From Halomonas stenophila (lineage in GTDB: Bacteria > Pseudomonadota > Gammaproteobacteria > Pseudomonadales > Halomonadaceae), in contig NZ_JACHXR010000001.1 in the NCBI RefSeq assembly GCF_014192275.1, positions 372,001 through 436,000 on the forward strand: a stretch of 64,000 bases of DNA, written 5' to 3'. The notes under the pieces were generated by a model. That model ran no database searches, was not told where the DNA came from, and was given only the letters and a program-made list of their open reading frames with translations. The translations under genes were made by a program, and so were the position numbers. This document shows, in pieces, positions 18,171 to 27,207 of the stretch (the stretch's first letter is position 1; every line of letters begins with the position of its first letter).

Positions 18171-19634
18171 GTGAGTCAGCAACCCCTCGATACCGTCTTC
18201 CAGGAATGGCACGACAACCAGGCGATCGCCGAGCAGATGATCCCGCTGATCGGCAGCCTCTATCGTCACCACAACGTCGTGACCACCCTGTATGGCCGCT
18301 CGCTGTTCAACCGCAGCGTTATCCGCATCCTCAAGGACCATCGCTACGTCCGCAAGATCGAGGGGACCGAGCTCTCCGTCAAGGACACCTTCCCGCTGGT
18401 CAAGGCCATGGCCGAGCTCAACCTGGGGCCGGCCCACGTGGACGTCGGCAAGCTGGGCGTGGCCTACAAGAAGCGTGGCGGCGGCGATGCGGTGGCCTTC
18501 CTGCGCGAGGAACTGGCCGAGATCGTCGACGGCCATGATGCCGATGCCGGCAATGGCGAGCCCAAGGACGTGGTGCTCTACGGCTTCGGCCGCATCGGCC
18601 GGATCCTGGCCCGGGTGCTGATCGAGAAGGCCGGCGGCGGCAACCTGCTGCGTCTGCGCGCCATCGTGGTGCGCGGCCACGGCGACATCGCCAAGGACCT
18701 GGAGAAGCGCGCCAGCCTGCTGCGCCGCGACAGCGTCCACGGGCCCTTCGACGGCACCATCAGCGTCGATGCCGAGGCGCGCACCCTGACCGCCAACGGC
18801 AACGTCATCAAGGTGATCTATGCCGATTCGCCGGCCGAGGTCGACTACACCGCCTACGGCATCGACAACGCCGTGGTGGTCGACAACACCGGCATCTGGC
18901 GCGACGAGGACGGCCTGGGCCAGCACCTGGCCTGCAAGGGCGTGGCCAAGGCCCTGCTGACTGCGCCGGGCAAGGGCGACGTCAAGAACATCGTCTACGG
19001 CATCAACCATCAGGACATCTCTGCCGAGGATCGCATCATCTCCGCGGCGTCATGCACCACCAACGCCATCGTGCCGACCCTCAAGGTGCTCAACGACGAG
19101 TACGGCATCGCCCATGGCCACGTCGAGACGGTGCACTCCTACACCAATGACCAGAACCTCATCGACAACTACCACAAGGGCGACCGCCGCGGCCGTAGCG
19201 CGCCGCTGAACATGGTGCTGACCGAGACCGGGGCGGCCAAGGCCGTGGCGAAGGCGCTGCCGGAACTGGGCGGCAAGCTGACCGGTAACGCCATCCGCGT
19301 GCCGACGCCCAATGTCTCCATGGCCATCCTCAACCTGACCCTGGAGCGGGAGACCGACGCCGAGGCGCTCAACGACTACCTGCGTCGGATGTCCGTCGAC
19401 TCCACCTTCCAGAAGCAGATCGACTACGTCGACTCGCCGGAAGTGGTCTCCACCGACTTCGTGGGCAACCGCCATGCCGGCATCGTCGATGCCCAGGCGA
19501 CCATCGCCAACGGCAAGCACGCCGTCCTCTATGTCTGGTACGACAACGAGTTCGGCTACAGCTGCCAGGTCATCCGTATCCTGCAGCATATCTCCAACGT
19601 CAGCTTCCTGAAGTTGCCGCGCACCCAGGGCTGA
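18171..19634 (+). CDS. gap: Glyceraldehyde-3-phosphate dehydrogenase, long form
   Basis: The 487-aa product is about 150 residues longer than classical GAPDH. The NAD-binding GFGRIGR motif lies at about 139-145, so there is an N-terminal helical extension of about 130 residues. The catalytic cysteine is Cys295 in SAASCTTNAIVP, and the conserved C-terminal WYDNEFGYS is present. Long GAPDHs of this type are known from pseudomonads, where the gene also lies between mfd and nqrA, as here. It may work in gluconeogenesis rather than glycolysis, but direction and cofactor are inferred. The GTG start has AGAGG 6 nt upstream. A HexR-like dyad suggests sugar-responsive control. Confidence 0.95.
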   Translation: MSQQPLDTVFQEWHDNQAIAEQMIPLIGSLYRHHNVVTTLYGRSLFNRSVIRILKDHRYVRKIEGTELSVKDTFPLVKAMAELNLGPAHVDVGKLGVAYKKRGGGDAVAFLREELAEIVDGHDADAGNGEPKDVVLYGFGRIGRILARVLIEKAGGGNLLRLRAIVVRGHGDIAKDLEKRASLLRRDSVHGPFDGTISVDAEARTLTANGNVIKVIYADSPAEVDYTAYGIDNAVVVDNTGIWRDEDGLGQHLACKGVAKALLTAPGKGDVKNIVYGINHQDISAEDRIISAASCTTNAIVPTLKVLNDEYGIAHGHVETVHSYTNDQNLIDNYHKGDRRGRSAPLNMVLTETGAAKAVAKALPELGGKLTGNAIRVPTPNVSMAILNLTLERETDAEALNDYLRRMSVDSTFQKQIDYVDSPEVVSTDFVGNRHAGIVDAQATIANGKHAVLYVWYDNEFGYSCQVIRILQHISNVSFLKLPRTQG

Positions 19635-19640
19635 TGCCCT

Positions 19641-19668
19641 GCCGTCCCCGCCGCCCGGCGGGGACGGC
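19641..19668 (+). terminator. GC-rich hairpin after gap
   Basis: A perfect 12-bp stem (GCCGTCCCCGCC with GGCGGGGACGGC) and a 4-nt loop lie 6 bp after the gap stop codon. The T-tract after it is poor, so termination may be partial or rho-assisted. Confidence 0.55.
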
Positions 19669-19771
19669 GCTTCCTCGCCCCGGCCCCAAGCTCGCCTTCC
19701 TCAACGCTTTTTTCACCCTCTGCGACACTTCGCCCCTTGTCGCGGCGACCCCTTTGCGACCTTATGGCAGG

Positions 19772-19800
19772 TGGTCATCGCATTGGCTTCTCTTTATAAT
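19772..19800 (+). promoter_or_regulatory. Candidate promoter for the nqr operon
   Basis: A perfect TATAAT at 19795-19800 lies about 130 bp before nqrA. The hexamer 17 bp upstream (TGGTCA, 19772-19777) is a weak -35. No other feature is visible in the 294-bp gap apart from the gap-distal hairpin. Confidence 0.5.
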
Positions 19801-19928
19801 ACCGGGGATTTTTCGGGGTGGTTCGAGCTCGCCTCGGGCCCGACTGGTAACATTCTGACAAGCAATAGAATTCTAATCCATTCGCACCCCTTTCCTTCGT
19901 ATATCCGATCCATCAACTGGGCGAGACT

Positions 19929-21278
19929 ATGATCGAAGTCAAGAAAGGCCTGGATCTCCCCATCACGGGAGCCCCGGAGCAGCGCGTCGAGAATGCGCGC
20001 CCGGTGCGCCACGTGGCCGTCCTGGGTACCGACTATATCGGCATGAAGCCGACCATGGAGGTCCGGGAAGGGGACAAGGTCAAGCTGGGCCAGCTGCTCT
20101 TCACCGACAAGAAGATCGACGGCGTGCGTTTCACCGCGCCGGCCGCCGGCGAGATCGTCGCGATTCACCGCGGCGAGAAGCGCAAGCTGCTGTCGGTGGT
20201 GATCAAGGTCGACGAGACCGAGGACGCCCTGGAGTTCACCGCCCACGGCCGTGACAAGCTGGAAACCCTGGAGCGCCAGACCGTGGTCGACCAGCTGGTC
20301 GAATCCGGGCTGTGGACGGCGCTGCGTACCCGTCCCTACTCGCGCACCCCCGCCATCGATGGCACGCCGGAGGCCATCTTCGTCACCGCCATCGACACCC
20401 ACCCGCTGGCCGCCGATCCCGCCGGGATCATCAACGAGCAGCCCGAGGCCTTCGAGGATGGCCTCAAGGTGCTCGCCAGGCTAACCGAGGGCAAGGTCTT
20501 CCTGTGTGGCGCCCCCGACGCCCGGCTGCCCGGCGGCGACATCGAGGGCGTTCAGGTCGAGACCTTCGGCGGTCCGCACCCGGCCGGCCTGGTCGGCACC
20601 CATATCCATCACCTCTCGCCCGTGGCCCTGCACAAGCGGGTCTGGCACATCGGCTACCAGGACGTCATCGCCTTCGGCAAGCTGTTCGCCCAGGGCCGAC
20701 TCGACGTCAGCCGGGTCGTGGCCGTCGGCGGCCCGCGCGCCGAGACGCCGCGCCTGCTGCGCACCCGCCTCGGGGCCAGCACCGAGGAGCTGCTGGCCGG
20801 CGAGGTCATCGAGCCCGAGGAGACCCGGGTGATCTCCGGGTCGGTGTTCTCCGGCTTCACCGCCGAGGGCAGCCTGCGTTACCTGGGTCGCTTCCACAAT
20901 CAGCTCAGCCTGCTCGAGGAAGGCAACAAGCGTATCTTCATGGGCTGGATGTCGCTCGGTTCCAACCGTCACTCGGTGCTCGGCATCTACCTCTCGAAGC
21001 TCAAGGGCCTGCGCAACTATGCGCCGACCACGTCCACCAACGGCTCCGAGCGGGCCATGGTGCCGGTGGGGACCTACGAGGAAGTGATGCCGCTGGACAT
21101 CCTGCCCACCCAGCTGCTGCGCTCGCTGATTGTCGGCGACATCGAGGCGGCGATGCAGCTCGGCTGCCTGGAGCTGGATGAGGAGGACCTGGCGCTGTGC
21201 ACCTACGTGTGTCCCGGCAAGTACGAATACGGTCCCATCCTGCGTGACAACCTCACCATGATCGAGAAAGAGGCCTGA
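19929..21278 (+). CDS. nqrA: Na+-translocating NADH:quinone reductase subunit A
   Basis: The 449-aa product has the NqrA start [18 protein letters not shown]. It contains the biotinyl/lipoyl-like region [20 protein letters not shown] and the segment [16 protein letters not shown]. NqrA is the cytoplasmic subunit of the Na+-pumping respiratory complex and contributes to ubiquinone binding. It is the first gene of a tight nqrABCDEF operon: its stop overlaps the nqrB start (TGATG). Length matches the family. The complex replaces or supplements proton-pumping NDH-1 in many marine and halophilic bacteria. Confidence 0.98.
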   Translation: MIEVKKGLDLPITGAPEQRVENARPVRHVAVLGTDYIGMKPTMEVREGDKVKLGQLLFTDKKIDGVRFTAPAAGEIVAIHRGEKRKLLSVVIKVDETEDALEFTAHGRDKLETLERQTVVDQLVESGLWTALRTRPYSRTPAIDGTPEAIFVTAIDTHPLAADPAGIINEQPEAFEDGLKVLARLTEGKVFLCGAPDARLPGGDIEGVQVETFGGPHPAGLVGTHIHHLSPVALHKRVWHIGYQDVIAFGKLFAQGRLDVSRVVAVGGPRAETPRLLRTRLGASTEELLAGEVIEPEETRVISGSVFSGFTAEGSLRYLGRFHNQLSLLEEGNKRIFMGWMSLGSNRHSVLGIYLSKLKGLRNYAPTTSTNGSERAMVPVGTYEEVMPLDILPTQLLRSLIVGDIEAAMQLGCLELDEEDLALCTYVCPGKYEYGPILRDNLTMIEKEA

Positions 21279-22504
21279 TGATGGGTATCCGACAGACACT
21301 CGAGAATATCGAGCCGCACTTTCACAAGGGCGGCAAGTACGAGAAGTTCTATCCGCTCTTCGAGGCGGTCGACACCATCTTCTACACCCCGCCGAGCGTG
21401 GCCAAGACCACCGCCCACGTGCGCGATGGCATCGACCTCAAGCGGATCATGATCACGGTCTGGCTGTGCACCTTCCCGGCCATGCTCTTCGGCATGTGGA
21501 ACGCCGGCTGGCAGGCCAACCTGGCCATCGCCGACGGCTTCAGTGCCATGGGCGGCTGGCGCGAGGCCATCGTCATGACGCTCGCCGGCGGCCATGATCC
21601 GGGCAGCCTGTGGGCGAACTTCGTGCTCGGTGCCACCTATTTCCTGCCCATCTACCTGGTGACCTTCGTGGTGGGCGGCTTCTGGGAAGTGCTGTTCGCG
21701 GTCAAGCGGGGGCACGAGGTCAACGAGGGCTTCTTCGTCACCTCCGTGCTCTATGCCCTGATCCTCCCGGCCACCATCCCGCTGTGGCAGGTGGCGCTGG
21801 GCATCACCTTCGGCGTGGTGATCGGCAAGGAGATCTTCGGCGGTACCGGCAAGAACTTCCTCAACCCGGCGCTGACCGGCCGTGCCTTCCTGTACTTCGC
21901 CTATCCCGCGCAGATCTCCGGTGACGCGGTGTGGGTGGCCGCGGACGGCTTCACCGGCGCCACGCCGCTGTCCACCGCCTTCCAGAGCGGCATGGCCACG
22001 CTGAGCGAGCAGTACAGCTGGTGGGACGCCTTCCTCGGCTTCATCCCGGGCTCGGTGGGCGAGACCTCGACCCTGGCGATCCTGATCGGTGCCGTGGTGC
22101 TGCTGTGGACCAAGATCGCCTCCTGGCGGATCATGCTGGGCACCTTCCTGGGCATGGTGGCGACCAGCGCCCTGTTCAACCTGGTCGGCTCCGATACCAA
22201 CCCGATGTTCGCCATGTCCTGGTACTGGCACCTGGTGGTGGGCGGCTTCGCCTTCGGCATGGTGTTCATGGCCACCGACCCGGTGTCCGCCTCCATGACC
22301 AATCCCGGCCGGCTGATCTTCGGCATCCTGATCGGCGTCATGACCGTGCTGATCCGCGTGGTCAACCCGGCGTTCCCGGAAGGCATCATGCTGGCGATCC
22401 TGTTCGCCAACCTGTTCGCCCCGCTGATCGACCACTTCTTTGTTCAGGCCAACATCAAGCGCCGGATGCAGCGTACCGGCGTGCCGGCCGAGGAGACCGC
22501 CTGA
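21278..22504 (+). CDS. nqrB: Na+-translocating NADH:quinone reductase subunit B
   Basis: The 408-aa integral membrane subunit has about ten hydrophobic helices. The covalent-FMN motif is visible as [10 protein letters not shown], with Thr229 the expected phosphoester attachment site. NqrB forms the Na+ channel together with D and E and also carries riboflavin. ATG 21278 overlaps the nqrA stop by one base; ATG 21281 is an equally possible start. Flavin attachment needs the transferase ApbE, which is not encoded in this operon. Confidence 0.98.
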   Translation: MMGIRQTLENIEPHFHKGGKYEKFYPLFEAVDTIFYTPPSVAKTTAHVRDGIDLKRIMITVWLCTFPAMLFGMWNAGWQANLAIADGFSAMGGWREAIVMTLAGGHDPGSLWANFVLGATYFLPIYLVTFVVGGFWEVLFAVKRGHEVNEGFFVTSVLYALILPATIPLWQVALGITFGVVIGKEIFGGTGKNFLNPALTGRAFLYFAYPAQISGDAVWVAADGFTGATPLSTAFQSGMATLSEQYSWWDAFLGFIPGSVGETSTLAILIGAVVLLWTKIASWRIMLGTFLGMVATSALFNLVGSDTNPMFAMSWYWHLVVGGFAFGMVFMATDPVSASMTNPGRLIFGILIGVMTVLIRVVNPAFPEGIMLAILFANLFAPLIDHFFVQANIKRRMQRTGVPAEETA

Positions 22505-23325
22505 TGGCACAGAGCAACAACTCCATCAAGAAGATCCTGACGGTGGCGTTCGCACTTTGCATCGTGTGTTCGGTCATCGTCTCCACCGCCGCGGTCGGCC
22601 TGCGCGCCAAGCAGCAGCTCAATCAGGAGCTGGATCGCAAGTCGAACATCCTCAGCGTGGCCAACCTCTACGAGCCGGGCATGGATGTCGAGGACGCGTT
22701 CGAGTCCCGGGTCACCCCGCGGGTGGTCGACCTGCGCACCGGCGAGTACTCCGACCAGTTCGATCCGTCCACCTACGACAACTTCCAGGCGGCCCGGGAT
22801 CCGGCGTCCTCACGCACCCTGTCGGGCGATCGTGACATCGCCGGCCTGTCTCGCCAGGAGCACTACAGCACCGTCTACCTGGTGGGCGATCCGGACGACC
22901 CCGAGCAGATCATCCTGCCGATCCGCGGCCAGGGCCTGTGGGGCCTGATGCGCGGTTACATCTCGCTGGAGGGTGACGGCAACACCTTCGTCGGGATCAC
23001 CTACTACGATCACAGCGAAACGCCGGGGCTGGGGGCCGAGGTCAACAACCCGCGCTGGAAGGCCCAGTGGGAGGGCAAGCAGATCTTCGCCGACGGCGAC
23101 GACGTCCAGCCGGACATCGCCCTGGTCAAGGGCGGCGCCAGCGGCGAGACCGAGGTCGACGCCCTGTCCGGTGCCACCCTGACCAGCAAGGGGGTGACCA
23201 ACATGCTGAAGTTCTGGCTCAGCCCCGAGGGCTTCGGCGAGTACCTCGCCCGGTTCCGCAGCGGCGTCGCCCGGGACGAGGTACAGGGCGCTGCCACCGA
23301 CCTCGACGACACTGAAGGAGCCTGA
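22504..23325 (+). CDS. nqrC: Na+-translocating NADH:quinone reductase subunit C
   Basis: The 273-aa product has one N-terminal membrane helix ([23 protein letters not shown]) followed by a periplasmic FMN domain. The covalent FMN motif [10 protein letters not shown] gives Thr225 as the attachment residue, the same number as in the Vibrio cholerae protein. The start overlaps the nqrB stop (ATGA-type). It relays electrons between the NqrD/E iron-sulfur site and NqrB. Confidence 0.98.
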   Translation: MAQSNNSIKKILTVAFALCIVCSVIVSTAAVGLRAKQQLNQELDRKSNILSVANLYEPGMDVEDAFESRVTPRVVDLRTGEYSDQFDPSTYDNFQAARDPASSRTLSGDRDIAGLSRQEHYSTVYLVGDPDDPEQIILPIRGQGLWGLMRGYISLEGDGNTFVGITYYDHSETPGLGAEVNNPRWKAQWEGKQIFADGDDVQPDIALVKGGASGETEVDALSGATLTSKGVTNMLKFWLSPEGFGEYLARFRSGVARDEVQGAATDLDDTEGA

Positions 23326-23327
23326 TC

Positions 23328-23996
23328 ATGTCTGCCGCAACCCCCAAGGGCGTCCTGACGACGCCGATCTTCAAGAACAACCCCATCGCGCTGCAGATCC
23401 TGGGGATCTGCTCCGCGCTGGCGGTGACCACCAGCATGAGCGTCTCGCTGGTGATGTCGCTGGCGGTGATCTTCGTCACGGCCTTCTCGAACCTGTTCGT
23501 GTCGCTGATCCGCCACCACATCCCGTCCTCGATCCGCATCATCGTGCAGATGACCATCATCGCCTCCCTGGTGATCGTGGTGGACCAGATCCTCAAGGCC
23601 TATGCCTACGAGATGTCCAAGCAGCTGTCGGTGTTCGTCGGCCTGATCATCACCAACTGCATCGTGATGGGGCGCGCCGAGGGCTTCGCCATGACGAACC
23701 CTCCCGGGCTGGCCTTCCTCGACGGCGTCGGCAACGGCCTGGGCTACGGCTTCATCCTGATGCTCGTGGGCTTCGTGCGCGAGCTGCTGGGCGCCGGCTC
23801 GGTGTTCGGTTTCACCGTGCTCACCCCGGTGCAGGACGGCGGCTGGTACGTGCCCAACGGCCTGCTGCTGCTGCCGCCGTCCGCCTTCTTCATCATCGGC
23901 CTGATCATCTGGGTGCTGCGTAGCGTCAACCCGGAGCAGATCGAGGAGAACGAGTTCCAGATGAAGGAAAACACCCAGCCGAAGGAGGCCGTGTAA
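23328..23996 (+). CDS. nqrD: Na+-translocating NADH:quinone reductase subunit D
   Basis: The 222-aa membrane protein has about six helices and belongs to the NqrDE/RnfAE family. Its conserved half-helix cysteine is visible in [17 protein letters not shown]. NqrD and NqrE form an inverted pair holding an iron-sulfur centre within the membrane. GGAG lies 8 nt before ATG 23328, and the nqrC stop is 2 bp upstream. Hydrophobic and charged residues alternate as expected for the family. Confidence 0.98.
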   Translation: MSAATPKGVLTTPIFKNNPIALQILGICSALAVTTSMSVSLVMSLAVIFVTAFSNLFVSLIRHHIPSSIRIIVQMTIIASLVIVVDQILKAYAYEMSKQLSVFVGLIITNCIVMGRAEGFAMTNPPGLAFLDGVGNGLGYGFILMLVGFVRELLGAGSVFGFTVLTPVQDGGWYVPNGLLLLPPSAFFIIGLIIWVLRSVNPEQIEENEFQMKENTQPKEAV

Positions 23997-23997
23997 C

Positions 23998-24615
<618 letters not shown>

Positions 24616-24679
24616 GACGGCTTCCCGGCGGCGCGCCGCGCCGCCGGTGACCAGGCAACGCTAGCAATAGGAAACCGAC

Positions 24680-25912
24680 ATGGTTGATACAACAGTCATC
24701 TTGCTCGGTGTGGTCATGTTCACCGTGATCATCATCGGTCTGACCGCGGTGATCCTGGCCGCCCGCAGCAGGCTCGTCAGCACCGGGGACGTGACCATCG
24801 AGGTCAACGACGACCCCGAGCACACCCTGACCACCCAGGCCGGCGGCAAGCTGCTCAACACCCTGGCCGCCAACGGCATCTTCCTGTCCTCCGCCTGCGG
24901 CGGCGGCGGCTCCTGCGCCCAGTGCAAGTGCCGCGTGGAGGAGGGTGGCGGCGCCATCCTGCCCACCGAGGAATCGCACTTCACTTTGCGCGAGAAGAAG
25001 GAAGGCTGGCGCCTGTCCTGCCAGGTGCCGGTCAAGCAGGACATGAAGATCGAGGTTCCCGAGGAGGTCTTCGGCGTCCAGAAGTGGGAATGCGAGGTCA
25101 TCGAGAACCCCAACGTCGCCACCTTCATCAAGGAGCTCAACCTGCGCCTGCCCGAGGGCGAGGAAGTGGCCTTCCGCGCCGGCGGCTACGTGCAACTGGT
25201 GGCACCGCCCTACGACATCAAGTTCTCCGACTTCGACATCGAGGAGGAGTACCGGGGCGACTGGGAGAAGTTCGGCCTGTTCGACGTCTCCCACAAGAAC
25301 ACCGAGGAAGTCATCCGCGCCTATTCCATGGCGAACTACCCGGAAGAGAAGGGCATCCTCAAGTTCAATATCCGTATCGCCACCCCGCCGCCCAATACCA
25401 GTCATCCGCCCGGCCTGATGTCCACCTATGTCTTCAACCTGAAGCCGGGTGACAAGGTCACGGTGATGGGGCCCTTCGGCGAGTTCTTCGCCAAGGACAC
25501 CGATGCCGAGATGGTCTTCGTCGGCGGCGGTGCGGGCATGGCGCCGATGCGCAGCCACATCTTCGACCAGCTCAAGCGCCTCGACACCAAGCGCAAGATC
25601 TCCTTCTGGTACGGGGCCCGCTCCTGGCGCGAGACCTTCTACAACGAGGAGTACGACAAGCTGGCCGAGGAGCACGACAACTTCGACTGGCACCTGGCCC
25701 TGTCGGACCCGCAGCCGGAGGACAACTGGGAGGGGCCGACCGGCTTCATCCACAATGTCCTCTACGAGAACTACCTCAAGGACCATCCGGCCCCCGAGGA
25801 TTGCGAGTACTACATGTGCGGGCCGCCCATGATGAACGCCTCCGTGATCAAGCTGCTGCTGGATCTCGGCGTCGAGCCCGAGAACATCATGCTCGACGAC
25901 TTCGGCGGCTGA
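24680..25912 (+). CDS. nqrF: Na+-translocating NADH:quinone reductase subunit F
   Basis: The 410-aa NADH-oxidising subunit has an N-terminal membrane anchor ([21 protein letters not shown]). A ferredoxin-like domain follows, with [2Fe-2S] cysteines Cys73, Cys79, Cys82 and Cys114. The FAD domain contains RAYSMANYP, and the NADH-binding domain has [14 protein letters not shown] and the C-terminal YYMCGPPMM, ending in FGG. Electrons enter the Nqr complex here. A GC-rich hairpin 24-45 bp downstream may reduce read-through into nqrM. Confidence 0.98.
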   Translation: MVDTTVILLGVVMFTVIIIGLTAVILAARSRLVSTGDVTIEVNDDPEHTLTTQAGGKLLNTLAANGIFLSSACGGGGSCAQCKCRVEEGGGAILPTEESHFTLREKKEGWRLSCQVPVKQDMKIEVPEEVFGVQKWECEVIENPNVATFIKELNLRLPEGEEVAFRAGGYVQLVAPPYDIKFSDFDIEEEYRGDWEKFGLFDVSHKNTEEVIRAYSMANYPEEKGILKFNIRIATPPPNTSHPPGLMSTYVFNLKPGDKVTVMGPFGEFFAKDTDAEMVFVGGGAGMAPMRSHIFDQLKRLDTKRKISFWYGARSWRETFYNEEYDKLAEEHDNFDWHLALSDPQPEDNWEGPTGFIHNVLYENYLKDHPAPEDCEYYMCGPPMMNASVIKLLLDLGVEPENIMLDDFGG

Positions 25913-25935
25913 AGCGAGCGCCGTGAGGCGACGCG

Positions 25936-25957
25936 GGCCGGCCCCTCGGGGCCGGCC
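25936..25957 (+). terminator. Hairpin after nqrF
   Basis: GGCCGGCCC and GGGCCGGCC pair over a CTCG loop, followed by TTCG. The stem is strong but the T-tract is weak, so it may be an attenuating terminator before nqrM. Confidence 0.5.
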
Positions 25958-25976
25958 TTCGTCGGTTCCGCTGCCC

Positions 25977-26005
25977 GATATGCCGATCCCGCGGGTCGGC
26001 ATATC
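25977..26005. promoter_or_regulatory. 10-bp inverted repeat between nqrF and nqrM
   Basis: GATATGCCGA at 25977-25986 and TCGGCATATC at 25996-26005 form a perfect dyad with a 9-bp GC-rich centre. It could be a regulator site or an RNA hairpin. It occupies the position where apbE is found in many nqr operons. Confidence 0.45.
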
Positions 26006-26088
26006 AGGCAACGGATCCCCTGGAGTCGAACCTCCCGTCGCGTGGTCTCAAGAGGACCCCTCTCTTTTCAAGTTCTTTGGAGCATCCT

Positions 26089-26346
26089 ATGAGCACCTTT
26101 CTCGTGGTCCTGGCCTTCATGCTACTCATCATGGCCGCCATGGCGGTGGGCGTGATCCTCGGCCAGAAGCCCATCGCCGGCACCTGCGGCGGCCTCAACA
26201 AGCTCGGCCTCAAGGAGGGCTGCGAGGTCTGTGGCGGCAAGGATGAGGTCTGTGAAGAGGAAAACCGCAAGCGCCAGGGCAGCGCGCGTCGGCGCAGCGA
26301 CGAGAGCCGCGGGGCGGATCTCGGCTACGACGCCACCAGGCGCTGA
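26089..26346 (+). CDS. nqrM: Nqr assembly factor NqrM (DUF539)
   Basis: The 85-aa product has one N-terminal membrane helix (FLVVLAFMLLIMAAMAVGVIL). A conserved cysteine cluster follows: Cys in GTCGGL, then CEVCGG, matching NqrM, the small protein needed to place the iron-sulfur centre in NqrD/E. The C-terminal tail is Arg-rich and variable. ATG 26089 with GGAG 6 nt upstream is preferred to the TTG at 26077. NqrM lies 176 bp after nqrF, with no apbE between them. Confidence 0.93.
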   Translation: MSTFLVVLAFMLLIMAAMAVGVILGQKPIAGTCGGLNKLGLKEGCEVCGGKDEVCEEENRKRQGSARRRSDESRGADLGYDATRR

Positions 26347-26448
26347 GCGGGCTTCGTGGAGCCGTAAACCTTAAGCTGTAAGTGATAAGTGAGGCCGGAT
26401 AAGTCCGCGAAGCGGGCGTTCCCACAGGAGGTGGCAGTTCGGCTCTTC

Positions 26449-26570
26449 GTGGGAGCGCAGCGAGCTGCGCGATCCGCCGCGCAGCGGCGGCAGGAGAAAC
26501 CCCGGGCGCTTCGGATGCTGGCGGCGCCATCGCCGATACGTCGGACCGGATCTATCGATCGCTCCTACAG
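26449..26570. repeat. About 120-bp dispersed repeat (copy 1)
   Basis: It starts GTGGGAGCGCAGCGAGCTGCG, contains CGCGATCCGCCGCGCAGCG and ends CGTCGGACCGG...CGCTCCTACA. The same ordered blocks occur at 47308-47400, and its right end alone at 9669-9695. The internal GCCGC/GCGGC complementarity suggests a folded REP/BIME-like unit. It marks the border between the conserved core and the glycan region. Confidence 0.65.
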
Positions 26571-26884
26571 AAGTTTCGGGACGTCGCTGTTTCTGTGTGC
26601 GCAGCTTGATACGCGATGAGAGGGCGATCGCCCGTTCCGACCCCCGCCTGACGCGCCGCGCCAATCTCCATTCCCTTTCCCACACTCCCCGGTTGTTCTC
26701 TCGAGAGGGCAGCCTCTTCGCCTGTGCGTTCAACGCGCCATGGACGTGCCCGATGTCTCATCGCCCCCGCCGGTCACCGCCCCAGACGGACGTAGACCAT
26801 AAGCCCGGCGTCCAGAGCATGACAGCGCATCAGAATAAGTATGAAAAAAACCAGCTACGCAAGAAATAAATACGTTTAGTAACA

Positions 26885-26913
26885 TTGTGTAGGGGAAAGT
26901 TAACATTTTTAAT
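26885..26913 (+). promoter_or_regulatory. Candidate promoter for the glycan cluster
   Basis: TTGTGT at 26885-26890 and TTTAAT at 26908-26913 are 17 bp apart in the AT-rich part of the gap, about 295 bp before the first gene. The predicted leader would include the 15-bp tandem repeat. Confidence 0.4.
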
Positions 26914-26970
26914 ACAACCGCCACCTAATCAATGAGGGGCGCGTCATGAGAGTGCGCGTCATCGAGGGGG

Positions 26971-27045
26971 CGTGCAAAGAGAGGGCGCGTAAAGAGAGGG
27001 CGCGTAAAGAGAGGGCGCGTAAAGAGAAGGCGCGTAAAGAGAGGA
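26971..27045. repeat. Five-unit 15-bp tandem repeat (VNTR)
   Basis: The unit CGCGTAAAGAGAGGG is repeated five times (26971-27045) with single-base changes in units 1, 4 and 5. Two more diverged units (GCGCGTCATGAGAGT and similar) precede it at about 26939-26968. Each unit carries a purine-rich GAGAGGG string. The 15-bp length preserves reading frame but no gene appears to span it. Confidence 0.85.
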
Positions 27046-27207
27046 GAAGCAGAGTCGTGCCGATGGCAATGCAGGGCCAGGGCCGGGAGCCACCATGAAA
27101 TCGATGCCTCGTTCGTTGCCTTAGGAGATGCCGTCTGCGGATGACAGCTTGGAAAAGCGGCTGCGCGCTCATGAGGTTACCAAGCCAGGGGCCAGAGTGA
27201 GGAGATC

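Larger units (their letters stand above)
26571..27207. other. AT-shifting intergenic region before the glycan cluster
   Basis: Together with the repeat at 26449-26570 this makes an 860-bp gap without a convincing gene. GC content falls sharply at about 26800-26935, where A- and T-tracts occur, as expected for a major promoter region. A tandem repeat lies at 26971-27045. The last 160 bp before 27208 show no terminator. Short ORFs on either strand here lack family features. Confidence 0.5.

Noticed and set aside
19634-19858. 74-aa ORF overlapping the gap stop codon
   Set aside because: It runs through the post-gap hairpin and the candidate nqr promoter, and its composition is not protein-like.
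26971-27045. Possible CRISPR array
   Set aside because: Units are 15 bp and directly adjacent with no spacers, and no cas gene is near.
26909-27172. 87-aa minus-strand frame with SLRAL repeats
   Set aside because: The repeat in the protein is just the translation of the 15-bp tandem repeat; there is no start signal or family match.
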